The notes: a model not told the origin generated them from the sequence alone. Positions 34,901 through 43,699 are shown, numbered from the stretch's first letter. The stretch: 64,000 nt of DNA from Streptomyces finlayi (GCF_014216315.1 NZ_CP045702.1:7378001-7442000), one strand, 5' to 3'. A program made the numbers and translations.

Positions 34901-35666
34901 CCCGGACGGCACCACCCAGATCATCGACCCGGAGACCGGGACCGCCACCGTCACCGACCCGCAGGGCAAGACGGAAACGGTGGACCTGAAGGACCTCAAT
35001 TCGCCCGTGGACCTTGACAGTTCGGGCGTACTCGACGGTCTGGGCAGTCTCAACGAGATCGGCGGTGCCGGCGGCCTCGACGATCTCGGCGGCAACGGGA
35101 CAGGCGGCGGCGGTACCACCAGCCGGGACGTGCCGTTCTCCGAACTGGGTCTCGGCGGTGGCCAGGTGAGCAGCGGCGCCTCCGGCGGTGGCCTCCCGGG
35201 GGCGGGCTCCATCTCCCTGGACGGGCTCGGCGGGACCGGGGTCGCACCCCTGTCCGACAGTGCCACCGCCGGCGCGGGCACTCCGTTGGCCGCCTCGACC
35301 GCCGCCGGAGGCGCCCCCGGGACCCCAGGCATGCCCGGCAGCCCCGGCATGCCGATGGGCGGGGGAATGGGCGGCATGGGCGGGGGCGCCGAGAAGGGCA
35401 ACGGTGAGCGGGTGCGCGCCGTCCTGGTCGACGCGGCGGAGGAGAGCGAGCGCCGCAACCGGCGCCGGCGCAGTCCGTGGAACCGGCAGGAGGACAGTGA
35501 CACCTTCCTGTCTCCGGCTTCCCGCGTGACGACGACCGGCGGCGATTCCCCGGAGGAGGAGACACAGCCGGGACGCGGGTCCACCACGTCCGCCGACTAC
35601 CTGGAGGAGGACGCGGACGTATGGGGCACCGAGGAGGGCGGCACTCCGGCCGTCATCGGCCGGTGA
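31959..35666 (+). CDS. Large T7SS substrate candidate with WXG domain, coiled coil and long repeats
   Basis: The 1,235-residue protein starts at a GTG with AAAGGG upstream. Its parts in order are a globular N-terminal domain (about residues 1-190, for example FFDSGEKRSIMQARIVFEG), a helical WXG100-like hairpin (about residues 205-270, turn at ASWKGEA), a further helical region, a strong Glu/Lys/Gln coiled coil (about 411-521, heptad-like KKYQEELREEQ repeated), and a beta-type repeat region (about 525-1,020). This last has Asn-Leu-Gly spacers (NLGNLN, GGLGDLNN) and PDGS/PDGT turn motifs, and two nearly identical 119-residue blocks. A Gly/Ala/Pro-rich stretch and a charged tail end it. The WXG hairpin suggests export by EccC. 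The repeats suggest a fibrous, surface or extracellular role. Confidence 0.85.
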   Translation: MADRYDPNSVANLDKFDDAGEPSTDTWATLVTHITGYPVPDRTLVFNDLRSDHGGKLFRMGIKERSLSLLVKDSGFLTNKGEDYDIWFFDSGEKRSIMQARIVFEGRVKIGDEVIFADPGSDNVHDAQVREGNEFRDYHDDKFSTIPLARYMNGPRAALLGLLGGSTQDARFSNLGVTGADAVDLNSFTTTGQSFDYAAKFFRDHAVVLKDWEDRFAREDASWKGEAAEVFRGLLKKIRENYDSYVETFDSTVGSADATGAGGTVYSRALSLGRDYLVDSADKLLDAWLAWAKSAYYDPHQVLRYVLDDLAQWVDANNVAKTDIKSYTSRYTSSVSHSPQAGFSQVHPEYGDLTDTANWAKVGEKAVKIWTQAVDEYLGKPAAQVQSALNNHFLELGEDFADNVPKPKSTNTASEEYEEKKLEEEKEEIKAQNEENKKYQDELREEQKKQREEDKKYQEELREEQRREQEAAKGLQDELRNEQNQQREEDKKYQEELREEQRREQEAAKREAEEQQKAVKDSLGGLNDPDAVNEQNLDELLNRNLPVTESAGDLGNLNGQGGTGDLNTIAEELGNLGDVNSPDGQQPTAVVPPVTQNLGNLGNLNNGPGGTKNATDAANDAITRNLGGLGDLNNGAGGSLETPTGGSTQFDDGALTTDFADGSSTSFDPDSGLLTTTHPDGSVTTQELGDGTRVTNPDGSVTSLGDDGKLTTTFPDGTRQVVDPVSGQAVTTDPDGTTTTENLGSLNGPGGLGDLGDLGAINADLPTTSVDDLGGLGDLNNGAGGSLETPTGGSTQFDDGALTTDFADGSSTSFDPDSGLLTTTHPDGSVTTQELGDGTRVTNPDGSVTSLGDDGKLTTTFPDGTRQVVDPVSGQAVTTDPDGTTTTENLGSLGNLNGSDGLGTINGLETPTGGHTGIVNGDFATMFADGSKAVFDPDSGMFTSTDPDGTTVNTDLTHGAKVTNPDGSTTFLDNGLLNTTFPDGTTQIIDPETGTATVTDPQGKTETVDLKDLNSPVDLDSSGVLDGLGSLNEIGGAGGLDDLGGNGTGGGGTTSRDVPFSELGLGGGQVSSGASGGGLPGAGSISLDGLGGTGVAPLSDSATAGAGTPLAASTAAGGAPGTPGMPGSPGMPMGGGMGGMGGGAEKGNGERVRAVLVDAAEESERRNRRRRSPWNRQEDSDTFLSPASRVTTTGGDSPEEETQPGRGSTTSADYLEEDADVWGTEEGGTPAVIGR
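33840..34637 (+). repeat. Near-identical 357-bp direct repeats inside the large substrate gene
   Basis: Positions 33840-34196 and 34281-34637 match over about 357 bp at an offset of 441 bp. I see a single synonymous difference (ACC/ACG near 34172 and 34613). The block encodes one unit with four PDG(S/T) turns. An unrelated 84-bp spacer separates the copies. The identity implies recent duplication or ongoing gene conversion. Confidence 0.92.
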
Positions 35667-35850
35667 GCACCGCTCGGGTCCGGTGCGCCGACGCCGGAGA
35701 GGAATCCGACCCGGCCCCGGCTTCCCCGGCGGGGTCTCAGCAGGCAAGATCATCAAGGCAGTTGACGGGCAGGGCCAGGACCGGGATCACCGATCGGACG
35801 CATGGGCGTCCGGACGTACGGAATGACCGACTGAGAGGGAGGGAGCGAGC

Positions 35851-36306
35851 ATGACGGAACCGCTTGAGAAGCGCCTGGAGAAGGCCATGGCCGAACTCGA
35901 GGCGGCCCAGGAGGCAGTCGCCCGAACCGAGCGTGAGCTGCGGGCGGCGTCGTTCACGGCGCTCTCGTCCGACCGTGCGGTGCGTGCCACGGCAGGCCCG
36001 CAGGGTGAGCTGACCGGGATCGACTTCCTGGAGAACAAGTACCGCGACATGTCCCCGCAGGAGTTGGCCGCCAGCGTCCTGGAGGCGGCGAGCGCGGCGC
36101 GCCTGAAGATGAACCGGCATGTGATGAAGGCGCTGGCGCCCTTCACCGAGCCGAGCAGCAACGTGCCGGAGCTGAAGGGCTTCGAGATGGACTGGGAGCG
36201 GATCTTCGGTCCCGACGTGCTGCGCGAGGACGACGGGGACACGGGCAGCGGTACCCAGACCGCCCCCGCCTGGCGTGACGCGCTCGGTGACGAGGGGGAG
36301 GACTGA
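35851..36306 (+). CDS. YbaB/EbfC-like protein of the T7SS locus
   Basis: The 151-residue product has the YbaB/EbfC pattern: a long N-terminal helix with heptads (LEKRLEKAMAELEAAQEAVARTERELRAA), then two strands (RAVRATAGPQGELTGIDF) and a second helix (SPQELAASVLEAASAARLKM). YbaB proteins bind DNA non-specifically in other bacteria; relatives in ESX loci are thought to act as partners of secretion proteins. The start is the ATG at 35851 with GGGAGGGAGC upstream. It is followed 2 bp later by a WXG100-like gene, so the two are coupled. The acidic C-terminal 40 residues are specific to this protein. Confidence 0.82.
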   Translation: MTEPLEKRLEKAMAELEAAQEAVARTERELRAASFTALSSDRAVRATAGPQGELTGIDFLENKYRDMSPQELAASVLEAASAARLKMNRHVMKALAPFTEPSSNVPELKGFEMDWERIFGPDVLREDDGDTGSGTQTAPAWRDALGDEGED

Positions 36307-36308
36307 CG

Positions 36309-36680
36309 ATGGGACAGCGGTACTACGTAGACCCGCATCGCATCGAGGCCCTGGCGAAGCAGCTGGAGGAGATCGGCACCCTGACGAGGAGCATGACCGA
36401 GGAGTTCCTCGACGAGTTGGCACCCACGGTGAACTGGCCGGGAACACAGGGCGAGTTCGCGGAGAAGGCCAAACCGCAGGAGCAGAAGGAACGCCAGACC
36501 ACCAAAGACACCATGGCGTCCATCCGTGACGCACTGGTGGGTATCACCGATGCCACGGTCAGCCAGGTCAGGATGATGAAGGACACCCGCGACCACAACA
36601 TCGAGAGCGTCGAGCAGGGCACCAGCCGCCTCGACACCGACGGATTCGACAGCGGCCCGGGCGGGCATGGCCGCCGCTGA
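36309..36680 (+). CDS. WXG100-like protein (N-W-P-G variant)
   Basis: The 123-residue protein has two long helices joined at TVNWPGTQGEF, where N-W-P-G takes the place of the W-x-G turn. The first helix includes RIEALAKQLEEIGTLTRSM and the second QTTKDTMASIRDALVGITDA. GGGGGAGG straddles the previous stop. It is the last gene before the giant toxin, and by analogy with other T7SS effector loci it may be the targeting partner of that toxin; this is an inference from position. It ends in a Gly/Arg tail. Confidence 0.82.
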   Translation: MGQRYYVDPHRIEALAKQLEEIGTLTRSMTEEFLDELAPTVNWPGTQGEFAEKAKPQEQKERQTTKDTMASIRDALVGITDATVSQVRMMKDTRDHNIESVEQGTSRLDTDGFDSGPGGHGRR

Positions 36681-36693
36681 GTTCCGCGCCGCG

Positions 36694-36720
36694 GGCCGCT
36701 CCCTCACGCCGGGAGCGGCC
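36694..36720 (+). terminator. Hairpin between the WXG100-like gene and the giant toxin gene
   Basis: GGCCGCTCCC pairs with GGGAGCGGCC (10 bp) around a 7-nt loop, 14 bp after the stop and 38 bp before the toxin start. It could act as a terminator or attenuator, limiting toxin transcription relative to the small genes. Confidence 0.65.
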
Positions 36721-36758
36721 GCTCCGTCCTGCCCGTGCGGGCTTCCGGACGGCCCCCG

Positions 36759-39700
36759 GTGAGCATCCAGGTATCGCCCGAGGTCAACGCCATGATCTTC
36801 ATCCTCACGGGGGAGAGGCTCATGGACGCCGACGAGGACCTCGCGTACGAGAGCCGTCGGCCTTACTCCGGCCTGGGGCGCAAACTGGACCGACTGTCCT
36901 CGCTGATCGACAAGTCGATCCACGACATCGGCGAATCCATGCCGGACGACCTCGCCAAGTCCTACGGCAGGGCGATGGGCATGCTCGTCGACGACGGCGG
37001 CAAGAACTACCTGCGCGACTTCGCCGGGCAACTCGACAAGATCGCCGAAGGCCGGCGCAAGACCTCCATGGACATCATGGAGTCCAAGTGGCAGGTCATC
37101 GCCGAGATCATCCGGCTGCTCATCGAGATCGCCATCTACCTCGCGATGTCCTTCTTCACCGGTGGCGCCACGGCCAGCCAGATCATGATGGCCAAGATGC
37201 GCAGCCGGTTCTTCATCCTCACCACGCTCAGCCACCTGCTCCAGCGGCTGCATCTCGCTCCCTCGCTGACCGAGGCGTTCGCCGAGGCGTTCACGACCTT
37301 CGCGGTGCGGCTCGCGATGATGAACTTCGCCCCGGACGGCCGCCGCCCCGACGGCATCGACTGGAACGACGTCCTCAAATCCGCCGCGTTCGGTGCTGCC
37401 GCGGGGTTCCTCACCAGCGTCTTCGACAGCTTCGCGCGGAGCATCGTCAGGAGCTTCGACAACAACTTCCTCAAGAACGCCCCGGACCTCGGCTTCAAGA
37501 ACAACCCCAACCTGAAGAACAACCCGAGCCTCGGCCTCACCACCAATGGCCCGAACCCCAAGCCGAACCCCGACCGGGACGGCCTCCCCGGCAACCACCC
37601 CGACTCCGCCCCGTACGGGAACGGGAACGGTCCCCACCTCTCGAACAACCCGCCGGTCACCTTCCGGAACGACCCGCTCTCCTTCCGCAACAACACCGAG
37701 CTGTGGCGGAACAGCCAGATCCTGCGCAACAACGCCGACCGGCCCGGTGCGCTGGCCGGGCACTACGGGCTCAAGGGGACGGCCGACTTCCTCGCCGCCG
37801 CCTCCGGTGAGGCGCTCGCGGAGATCCTGATCAAGGGCGCCTACGACGGCGACTGGTCCACCAACTGGTCCACCTTCGTGGGCGCGGGTATCAGCAGCCA
37901 GGTCGAGGCCACGCTCAGCGACACCGCCGTGAACAGCGCCGCCGAACTGCGTCACGCCATCGACAGGCTGCGCCACCGGCCGCCCACCGTGTCCGGCGGC
38001 GACAGCGACTCCGGCAGTGGCTCCACGCGTGCCGACGATGGCCCGGATCGCACCGACGCCCCCTCGCGCACGGACGGCACGGGCGGCGACGGCCCCGCCC
38101 TCACCTCGCCCCCGCCGGTCACCACGCAGACCACCGGACAGGGGGACGTCGTCGGCACTCCGTCGTCCCCGCCCCAGGTCGCGGGGAACCCGCCGCCGTA
38201 CACGGGCCGGAACCCGACGCCGTACTCCCCGGGCGCGCTGCCCGTGACCGCCGTCGAGAACGATCTGTGGCAGCAGGTCCACCAGGGCCCCGCCGAGGTC
38301 CGCGAGCAGGCGCTGCGTGACATCGCCGCCCTGCGCGGCGCCGAGCCGCCGGGCAGCGCCGAGATAGGTGTCCGCGACAGCCTGCACGGCAACCTGTCGC
38401 AGCTGCCCGAGGTCCGGGTGGTGCCCGCCGGAGGCAGCCCCGCCGCACAGGTGGGCACGGACGAGGTCCGCCGCGTCCTCGACGGCTTCGGTACCCAGGT
38501 GACGGTGGACGCCCCGATCACGGTGGGCGCCGCCCCGAGCTCCGAGGACAGTCCGGGCCTGGTGAACGGCCCGGGCACGGCGGGCACTTCGGGAACGGCG
38601 AACGGCCCGGCCACGGCAGGCGCTCCGGGCAGCTCCGTCAACAACCCCGGCACGACCACGGCACCCCCTGCTGAGGCCGACGCCGACCTGGTGGTGGACC
38701 ACGGCCCGGACGCGCGGTCGCAGGACGCTGCCGATGGGCAGGGGGCCGCTCCGACGTCCGCAGGTAGCGTGACCGGGGACGTACCGGCGAACTCGACGGT
38801 GACCTCTACGGGGAGCAACATCCAGGAGTCTCCGCGGAACGACATCCCGGACTCCCAGCAGCACGAGGTCCAGGAGTCTCCGGAGAACAACGTCCAGGGG
38901 TCCCGGGGGAGCGAACTCCAAGGGTCCACGCAGCAAGCGGCCGAGCGCAACGACCTTACGGCCGCGGTGCCGGGCGGCGTCCCTGTCGCCACGGTGGGGT
39001 CCAGCGCCTCCGCCACCCCCGGAGCGGGCAGCGGCGCTCGGCCGGGTGGCGTCCCCGCCGCCGGAAGCGCCACGGCTCCCGCCGGTACGTCACTCCATGG
39101 CCCCCCCGACTCGGACGCCCCAGCCCCGGCTGACGGCTCGCCGACCGCGACGGACGACTCCGCGCGGACCACCGCAGCCCCGGAGGCCGTCGAACCGAGC
39201 GGGAGCGACCTCACGCCGGAATCCGGAGAGAGCGTCTCCGCACCGGCTGTCGACGCCGCCGCCGGTCCGGCCGTCGACACCGCGGCGGCTCCGGACCCCG
39301 ACGCCACCACCGCCCCGCCGAAGGTGAGCACCCTCGGCTCGTTCGCCGACACCGGTGACGTACGTGAGGTCAGCGGCACAGGAGACGTGCGCTCCGACGC
39401 CACACGCCCAGGGAACCCCGGGTCCACCCAAGCACCGCCGCTGACGATCGTGGTGTCGGAGGTGCCGCCGCCGGGGGAGGGGTCGCCGGAGGCGGCCGAG
39501 TTGCTGGACGGGGCCGGGACCGACCGGGCCGTGGTGCTCGGGCCGGCCCTCGCGCCGGAGGGCGCGGGACGTCCCGTACGCGCCGCGGTCGAGCTGACCC
39601 GCGACGGGCCGGGCGCCCCGGTCCAGGCCCGTACCCTGACCGGCCCGACGACCGACGTGGCCGAGGAGACCGCGTTCCCCGGCGCGGACGTGCTGCTGCC

Positions 39701-42242
39701 GCTCGCCGACGCCCTCGGCCCGATGCCCCGACCAGCCACCCAGAGCACCGTGACGACCGACAGCGCCCCGGTCGTCACCTCCACGGCCACACCCCCGCCG
39801 ACGGTGCCGGAGAAGGCAACCCCCGTACACGGCGAAGGAACCGCCCCGGACCCCGCGGCCGCCACCGCACCGGCCGAGCTCGGCACCCTGTCGCGCCCCT
39901 GGAGCGAGACGGCCACCGACCTGCACCTGGAGTCGGGCGAAGGCGAACGAGGCAGCGACGGGACCGGCGGTCAGGCCCCCGGGCCCGGTACGAGGCACGG
40001 CACCGGGAACGGAGCCACCCCGCCCCCGCCCACGCCGGCCACGCCGGAAAACTCCCCCGCGACGTCGCCCGTGGCACTTCCCGCGCCACCGGCCCGGATC
40101 GTCGTACGCCCCGTGGACGGTGGTGTCAGCGGTGGCGGAAACGGGTCCCGGCGGCCGACGAGCGAGCCGGCCGTCGTCACCCTGGACGGCCTCACGGTGC
40201 CCCTCAGCCAGGTACGGCGCCTGATACCGGACGCGACGGAGCAGCCGCAACCGGGCCGTGCCGTCCGGACGCTGACCATCTCGCAGAGCGTGGCCGAGGA
40301 CGGTACGCCACGCGACAAGGGGCGCCGGGCGGTGCTAGGCCAGGACACCTTCCGCGGCGTACGCACCGTGACCACCCCTGCGTCCCCCTCCGAGTCCCCC
40401 GCCTCGTCCCCGCGACTGCGGACGGACTCCGTCACGGGGACCGAAGCGGCCCCGCCCACCCGCCGTACCGTGTTCACCGGTCCATCGGCCCCGCTGCCCG
40501 GGGCGGGCACCGAACAGGGCGCCGACTACTTCGTGGGACACGGCACCCCCCGTACCGTCACGCTCGGCACCGACGACTTGGCGCGGCCCAGCGTGAAGGT
40601 CAGCGGTGTGCAGCTCGGTGAGCTGCTCAAGGCATGGGCGACGGACGGCGATCAGGACCGGCCGCTGGTGCTGTTCTCCTGCGAGACCGGACGGCAGCCG
40701 GAGATCGCGGGCCTGCCGGTGGCGCAGCACGTGGCGAACCGGACCGGGCGGCCGGTGTACGCGCCGACCACCGACGTCGGCACGGCCCGCGACCGGAACG
40801 GCGACCTCCGCCCCGTGCTCGCCGAGGGTGCGGACGGACCGGGGCGGTGGCGGCTGTTCACGCCGGAACCCCGCGGCGGGGACCTGGACCGGGCGGCGCG
40901 GGATGCCGGCCTGCACACCGGCCCCGGCCCGGCTGACGCGTTCGCCCGCGCCCGCACCCTCCAGCAGATCCGTACGCTGCGTGACGCTCTCGGCCCGGAC
41001 GCCGAACAGCGACCGGAGAAACGGGAGTTGCTCGCAGGGCTCGCCTACGTGGACGGTCTGCGCTGGCGCGACGCGGACAGCACGGCCCGCTACGGCGACG
41101 GCCGCATGACCCCGGACCTGCTGCGCCGGATGGTCACCGACTGGCACACCGTGAACGTCGCCACGCCCCCCGGCCCGGCGGCCGGTCCCGCCACCGGCCT
41201 GTCCGCCGGTCCCACACCCGAGCAGTACACCGCGTTCCTGAGCGCGGCGGCCGCCTTGCGGGCCGGTGCCGGGCCGGACACCACCCTCGACGAGCTGCTG
41301 CCCCCGCCGCCGCCCGAGCTGTCACCCACCACGCTCATCTCGCGGGAGGACGTGCGCGGGCTCTCCTACACGGAGTCGGCGCGGGTCGCCTGGTCACTGT
41401 CGGGCGAGCCGCTGCCGCTGTCCGCGCTGGACCTCGGGCCCGAGGACACCGCCGAGTTGGCACGTCGTCTGCATGACCCGGCGCCCGCGGCCACCGTCCA
41501 CGAGGAACAGCAGACGTCCCTCCCGCTGAACACGACCGAGGCCAACTCGTACACGGCGCGTCATGCGTATGGGATTCCGGAGAAGAACTTCAAGGGGTTC
41601 CGTGAGCTGGCGCGGGACAGGAACCTGGTCATCGATGTGCGGCCGACCAATCCTTCTGCCCCGAAGTGGCTTGAGGCCGGGGCGTTGGCGAAGCCGCAGG
41701 ACATCAAGGCCAAGACGGTCAACGAGGTCGATGTCCGTCTTGGGGCGGATGAGGGGAACATCGGGCTGGTCGGCTATTTCAAGCCGGTGCTGCCTGAGCG
41801 GGGTTCTGTCGCGGAGGGTGAGTGGGACGGGGTTCTGTCGCGTTTCAATCAGCGTTCGACGGAGTTCCACGAGTTGGCCGTGAAGATGGCCGCGTACGAG
41901 GCGGAGAACCGGTTCGTCGTCCGGGACGGTGTGGTCTTCGGGGTGGGTGAGGACGGTGGGCAGCGTCCGATCACCGGTGATCATGATCTGTTCGACGTCT
42001 CGACGCCGGGTGGTACGCGGATCGAGCATCCGGCGCATGACGCGCTGATCGAGGAGATGCGGGCGAAGGACATCGCCGTGATGCACGGCGCGCACATGTT
42101 CTGGAATCCGCCGACGGCTTTCGACAAGTCCATCTTCGACAAGATCGTCGGGTCGCATCAGGGTCAACACCGTTGCGTTTACGTCCGCGAGCGGCTCGCA
42201 AGTCCGTGCTCGAAGAACGTGACAGTGGTGTGGACGGTGTAG
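36759..42242 (+). CDS. Giant T7SS polymorphic toxin, 5' part, cut by an IS4-family insertion
   Basis: From the GTG at 36759 (SIQVSPEVNAMIFILTGE; a GTG at 36735 is possible) the frame runs 1,827 codons and ends 26 codons inside the insertion sequence. Residues 1 to about 240 are helical with hydrophobic segments (VIAEIIRLLIEIAIYLAMSF), as in T7SS toxin N-terminal domains. An Asn-rich stretch and about 800 residues of Pro/Ala/Thr/Gly linker follow. A lonely-Cys domain (about 1,250-1,410) has VGHGTP (His 1261) and LFSCETG (Cys 1308). From about 1,598 a domain resembles the edema factor/CyaA catalytic core: FRELARDRNLVIDVRPTN, GDHDLF (Asp 1741, Asp 1743), VMHGAH (His 1776). The insertion interrupts it at residue 1802. 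The true gene continues from 43700 in the same frame once the IS and one 10-bp duplication are removed. Confidence 0.85.
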   Translation: MSIQVSPEVNAMIFILTGERLMDADEDLAYESRRPYSGLGRKLDRLSSLIDKSIHDIGESMPDDLAKSYGRAMGMLVDDGGKNYLRDFAGQLDKIAEGRRKTSMDIMESKWQVIAEIIRLLIEIAIYLAMSFFTGGATASQIMMAKMRSRFFILTTLSHLLQRLHLAPSLTEAFAEAFTTFAVRLAMMNFAPDGRRPDGIDWNDVLKSAAFGAAAGFLTSVFDSFARSIVRSFDNNFLKNAPDLGFKNNPNLKNNPSLGLTTNGPNPKPNPDRDGLPGNHPDSAPYGNGNGPHLSNNPPVTFRNDPLSFRNNTELWRNSQILRNNADRPGALAGHYGLKGTADFLAAASGEALAEILIKGAYDGDWSTNWSTFVGAGISSQVEATLSDTAVNSAAELRHAIDRLRHRPPTVSGGDSDSGSGSTRADDGPDRTDAPSRTDGTGGDGPALTSPPPVTTQTTGQGDVVGTPSSPPQVAGNPPPYTGRNPTPYSPGALPVTAVENDLWQQVHQGPAEVREQALRDIAALRGAEPPGSAEIGVRDSLHGNLSQLPEVRVVPAGGSPAAQVGTDEVRRVLDGFGTQVTVDAPITVGAAPSSEDSPGLVNGPGTAGTSGTANGPATAGAPGSSVNNPGTTTAPPAEADADLVVDHGPDARSQDAADGQGAAPTSAGSVTGDVPANSTVTSTGSNIQESPRNDIPDSQQHEVQESPENNVQGSRGSELQGSTQQAAERNDLTAAVPGGVPVATVGSSASATPGAGSGARPGGVPAAGSATAPAGTSLHGPPDSDAPAPADGSPTATDDSARTTAAPEAVEPSGSDLTPESGESVSAPAVDAAAGPAVDTAAAPDPDATTAPPKVSTLGSFADTGDVREVSGTGDVRSDATRPGNPGSTQAPPLTIVVSEVPPPGEGSPEAAELLDGAGTDRAVVLGPALAPEGAGRPVRAAVELTRDGPGAPVQARTLTGPTTDVAEETAFPGADVLLPLADALGPMPRPATQSTVTTDSAPVVTSTATPPPTVPEKATPVHGEGTAPDPAAATAPAELGTLSRPWSETATDLHLESGEGERGSDGTGGQAPGPGTRHGTGNGATPPPPTPATPENSPATSPVALPAPPARIVVRPVDGGVSGGGNGSRRPTSEPAVVTLDGLTVPLSQVRRLIPDATEQPQPGRAVRTLTISQSVAEDGTPRDKGRRAVLGQDTFRGVRTVTTPASPSESPASSPRLRTDSVTGTEAAPPTRRTVFTGPSAPLPGAGTEQGADYFVGHGTPRTVTLGTDDLARPSVKVSGVQLGELLKAWATDGDQDRPLVLFSCETGRQPEIAGLPVAQHVANRTGRPVYAPTTDVGTARDRNGDLRPVLAEGADGPGRWRLFTPEPRGGDLDRAARDAGLHTGPGPADAFARARTLQQIRTLRDALGPDAEQRPEKRELLAGLAYVDGLRWRDADSTARYGDGRMTPDLLRRMVTDWHTVNVATPPGPAAGPATGLSAGPTPEQYTAFLSAAAALRAGAGPDTTLDELLPPPPPELSPTTLISREDVRGLSYTESARVAWSLSGEPLPLSALDLGPEDTAELARRLHDPAPAATVHEEQQTSLPLNTTEANSYTARHAYGIPEKNFKGFRELARDRNLVIDVRPTNPSAPKWLEAGALAKPQDIKAKTVNEVDVRLGADEGNIGLVGYFKPVLPERGSVAEGEWDGVLSRFNQRSTEFHELAVKMAAYEAENRFVVRDGVVFGVGEDGGQRPITGDHDLFDVSTPGGTRIEHPAHDALIEEMRAKDIAVMHGAHMFWNPPTAFDKSIFDKIVGSHQGQHRCVYVRERLASPCSKNVTVVWTV
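41550..42164 (+). other. Edema factor/CyaA-like nucleotidyl cyclase domain
   Basis: About 205 residues share the landmark order of the anthrax edema factor/CyaA core: an opening GIP..., then FRELARDRN...RPTN...GALAK...IKAK and G(L)VGYFKP, a later P-I-T-G-D-H-D-L-F and V-M-H-G. The Asp-x-Asp pair and the His match positions known for metal binding and catalysis in edema factor. The residue aligned by eye with the catalytic His between the two Lys reads Lys, which could lower or change activity. The expected final strand (EPLLRFRPG) lies beyond the insertion at 43716-43745. Confidence 0.55.
42155..42164. repeat. Target-site duplication, left copy
   Basis: GCATCAGGGT at 42155-42164 is repeated at 43700-43709, directly flanking the insertion. 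A 10-bp duplication is usual for IS4-type elements. Confidence 0.93.
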
Positions 42243-43699
42243 TTCTGGCTGGTCGTGGGGTGTTGTCCGGCGTTCGGGCCGTACTTGCTGGTGGGGTTCT
42301 TTCGGGTGCGGGCCTTGACGCGGTGCCGGTGGCGGGCGGGGTGCAGGGCGTCGAGGACGGCCCGGCCGATGGTGCCGACGAGGTCGGCGGGTCCCGTCGG
42401 GGGCAGGATCGCGGTCGCGGTGGTCACGGTGTCGCCGGCGGTGGTCTGCAGGACGGTGAAGCTGATGCGGTCCATGTCCAGGCCGGGCCGGGTGCAGGCG
42501 GTGTCGGAAGCGGCACGGATCAGGGCCTGGTAGGTGGTGAGCAGGGCGTAGACCTCCTGGTCGAGGCCGGTCAGGCTGCGGGAGCGCAGGACACGGCCGT
42601 CCAGCATCGTTGCCTTGATCGAGAAGTACGTCGTCTCCGACTGCCACCGCTCGTGGTAGAGATCCACGAGCCTGGCAGCTGGGTGGGCGGCCGGGTCGAG
42701 GAGAGTGGTGAGCAGGCGCCACTGCTCGGTGCGGACGGTGCCATCGGCCAGGGTCACGGTGACGGACGCCTCGATGACGCGGACGGTCAGCATGACGGGC
42801 AGGACGCCGTAGCCGATCCGGGCCAGGTAGGAGCCGTCGTCCAGGTGCCGGAAGGGGGTGGGTATGCGGCGGGCGGAGGAGCGCACCAGGAACTGGGCGC
42901 CGGTGGCCTGGACGTCCCGGGCGAACTCGTTCGCGTCGAAGCCGGCATCGGCCAGCAGGAGCATCGTGCGGTCCAGCACACTCAACAGGCGTCCCGCGTA
43001 GGTGAGTTCGCCGTCACTCTCGGGGCCGAACGCGGCGGCCAGCACGGCACGGGTGCCACACTCGACCAGGACCACGAGTCGTAGCAGCGGGTAGCCGAAC
43101 TCCACGCTCTCGCCCGCCCGCTTGGGATAGCGCCAGGTGAGCGCCTCCTCATCGGGCACGTGCAGCAAGGTGCCGTCCACGGCCACGGTCCGAAGCCCCC
43201 GATAGAACGAGCCGGCCTGCCCGAGGTGGGCGACGGGTCCGGCGAGGATCTCGAACAGCCGCCGCAGCGGTGCCGCTCCTATCCGCCGTCGGGCCCGGGA
43301 CAGCGAGGAGACCGCCGGACGCACCAACGGCAGTCCCTCCAGCCCCGCCGTCAGCTTGCCCCACACGCCCCGATAGGAACAGTCCTCGAACAGGGCCAGC
43401 GCGAGGACGAAATAGACCACCACCCGGGACGGCAGCAGCCGCAGCCGCTTCTCACGTGACCCTGTCTCATCGATCACCGCGTCCACCAGTACGAAGTCCA
43501 CGATCTGGGTCAGCTCGCCCAAGTGGCCGGGCGCGTACACACCCCCGGCCGCCTCGACCGTGCGCGTGATGACAGACTTCTCCTGCAACGGGACTCCCGA
43601 TGATCTTCTTGCTCGACACAAGCTGATCTATCAGGACGTCCCGTTGCGTCATTCAACAGGGCTTGACCTGCGACTCAAAACCCAAACGCAACGGCGTTG
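42165..43699 (-). mobile_element. IS4-family insertion sequence, 1,535 bp
   Basis: The element begins CAACACCGTTGCGTTT and ends with the inverted copy of CAACGCCGTTGCGTTT, giving 16-bp terminal inverted repeats with one mismatch. It carries one transposase gene, antisense to the toxin gene, and is bounded by the 10-bp direct repeat GCATCAGGGT. Ends, repeats and transposase all look intact, so the insertion is likely recent and the element may still be mobile. Confidence 0.93.
42179..43621 (-). CDS. IS4-family DDE transposase
   Basis: The 480-residue protein has the IS4 catalytic pattern. The first Asp is in RTVAVDGTLLHVPD, the second in MLLLADAGFDANEF, and the Glu in the Y-x2-R-x3-E-x6-K signature (YHERWQSETTYFSIK). 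The N-terminal region (ITRTVEAAGGVYAPGHLGELTQIV) is typical of the actinobacterial branch. The longest start is a TTG at 43621; a TTG eleven codons later with GGGAG nearby is equally likely. It nearly fills the element, stopping 14 bp from its left end. The gene appears intact. Confidence 0.92.
   Translation of the reverse strand: MCRARRSSGVPLQEKSVITRTVEAAGGVYAPGHLGELTQIVDFVLVDAVIDETGSREKRLRLLPSRVVVYFVLALALFEDCSYRGVWGKLTAGLEGLPLVRPAVSSLSRARRRIGAAPLRRLFEILAGPVAHLGQAGSFYRGLRTVAVDGTLLHVPDEEALTWRYPKRAGESVEFGYPLLRLVVLVECGTRAVLAAAFGPESDGELTYAGRLLSVLDRTMLLLADAGFDANEFARDVQATGAQFLVRSSARRIPTPFRHLDDGSYLARIGYGVLPVMLTVRVIEASVTVTLADGTVRTEQWRLLTTLLDPAAHPAARLVDLYHERWQSETTYFSIKATMLDGRVLRSRSLTGLDQEVYALLTTYQALIRAASDTACTRPGLDMDRISFTVLQTTAGDTVTTATAILPPTGPADLVGTIGRAVLDALHPARHRHRVKARTRKNPTSKYGPNAGQHPTTSQNYTVHTTVTFFEHGLASRSRT

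Noticed and set aside
22588..36680. Search for eccE in the secretion locus
   Set aside because: No protein with the EccE pattern was seen. Its absence is also my recollection for Streptomyces ESX loci, so it is not reported as a finding.
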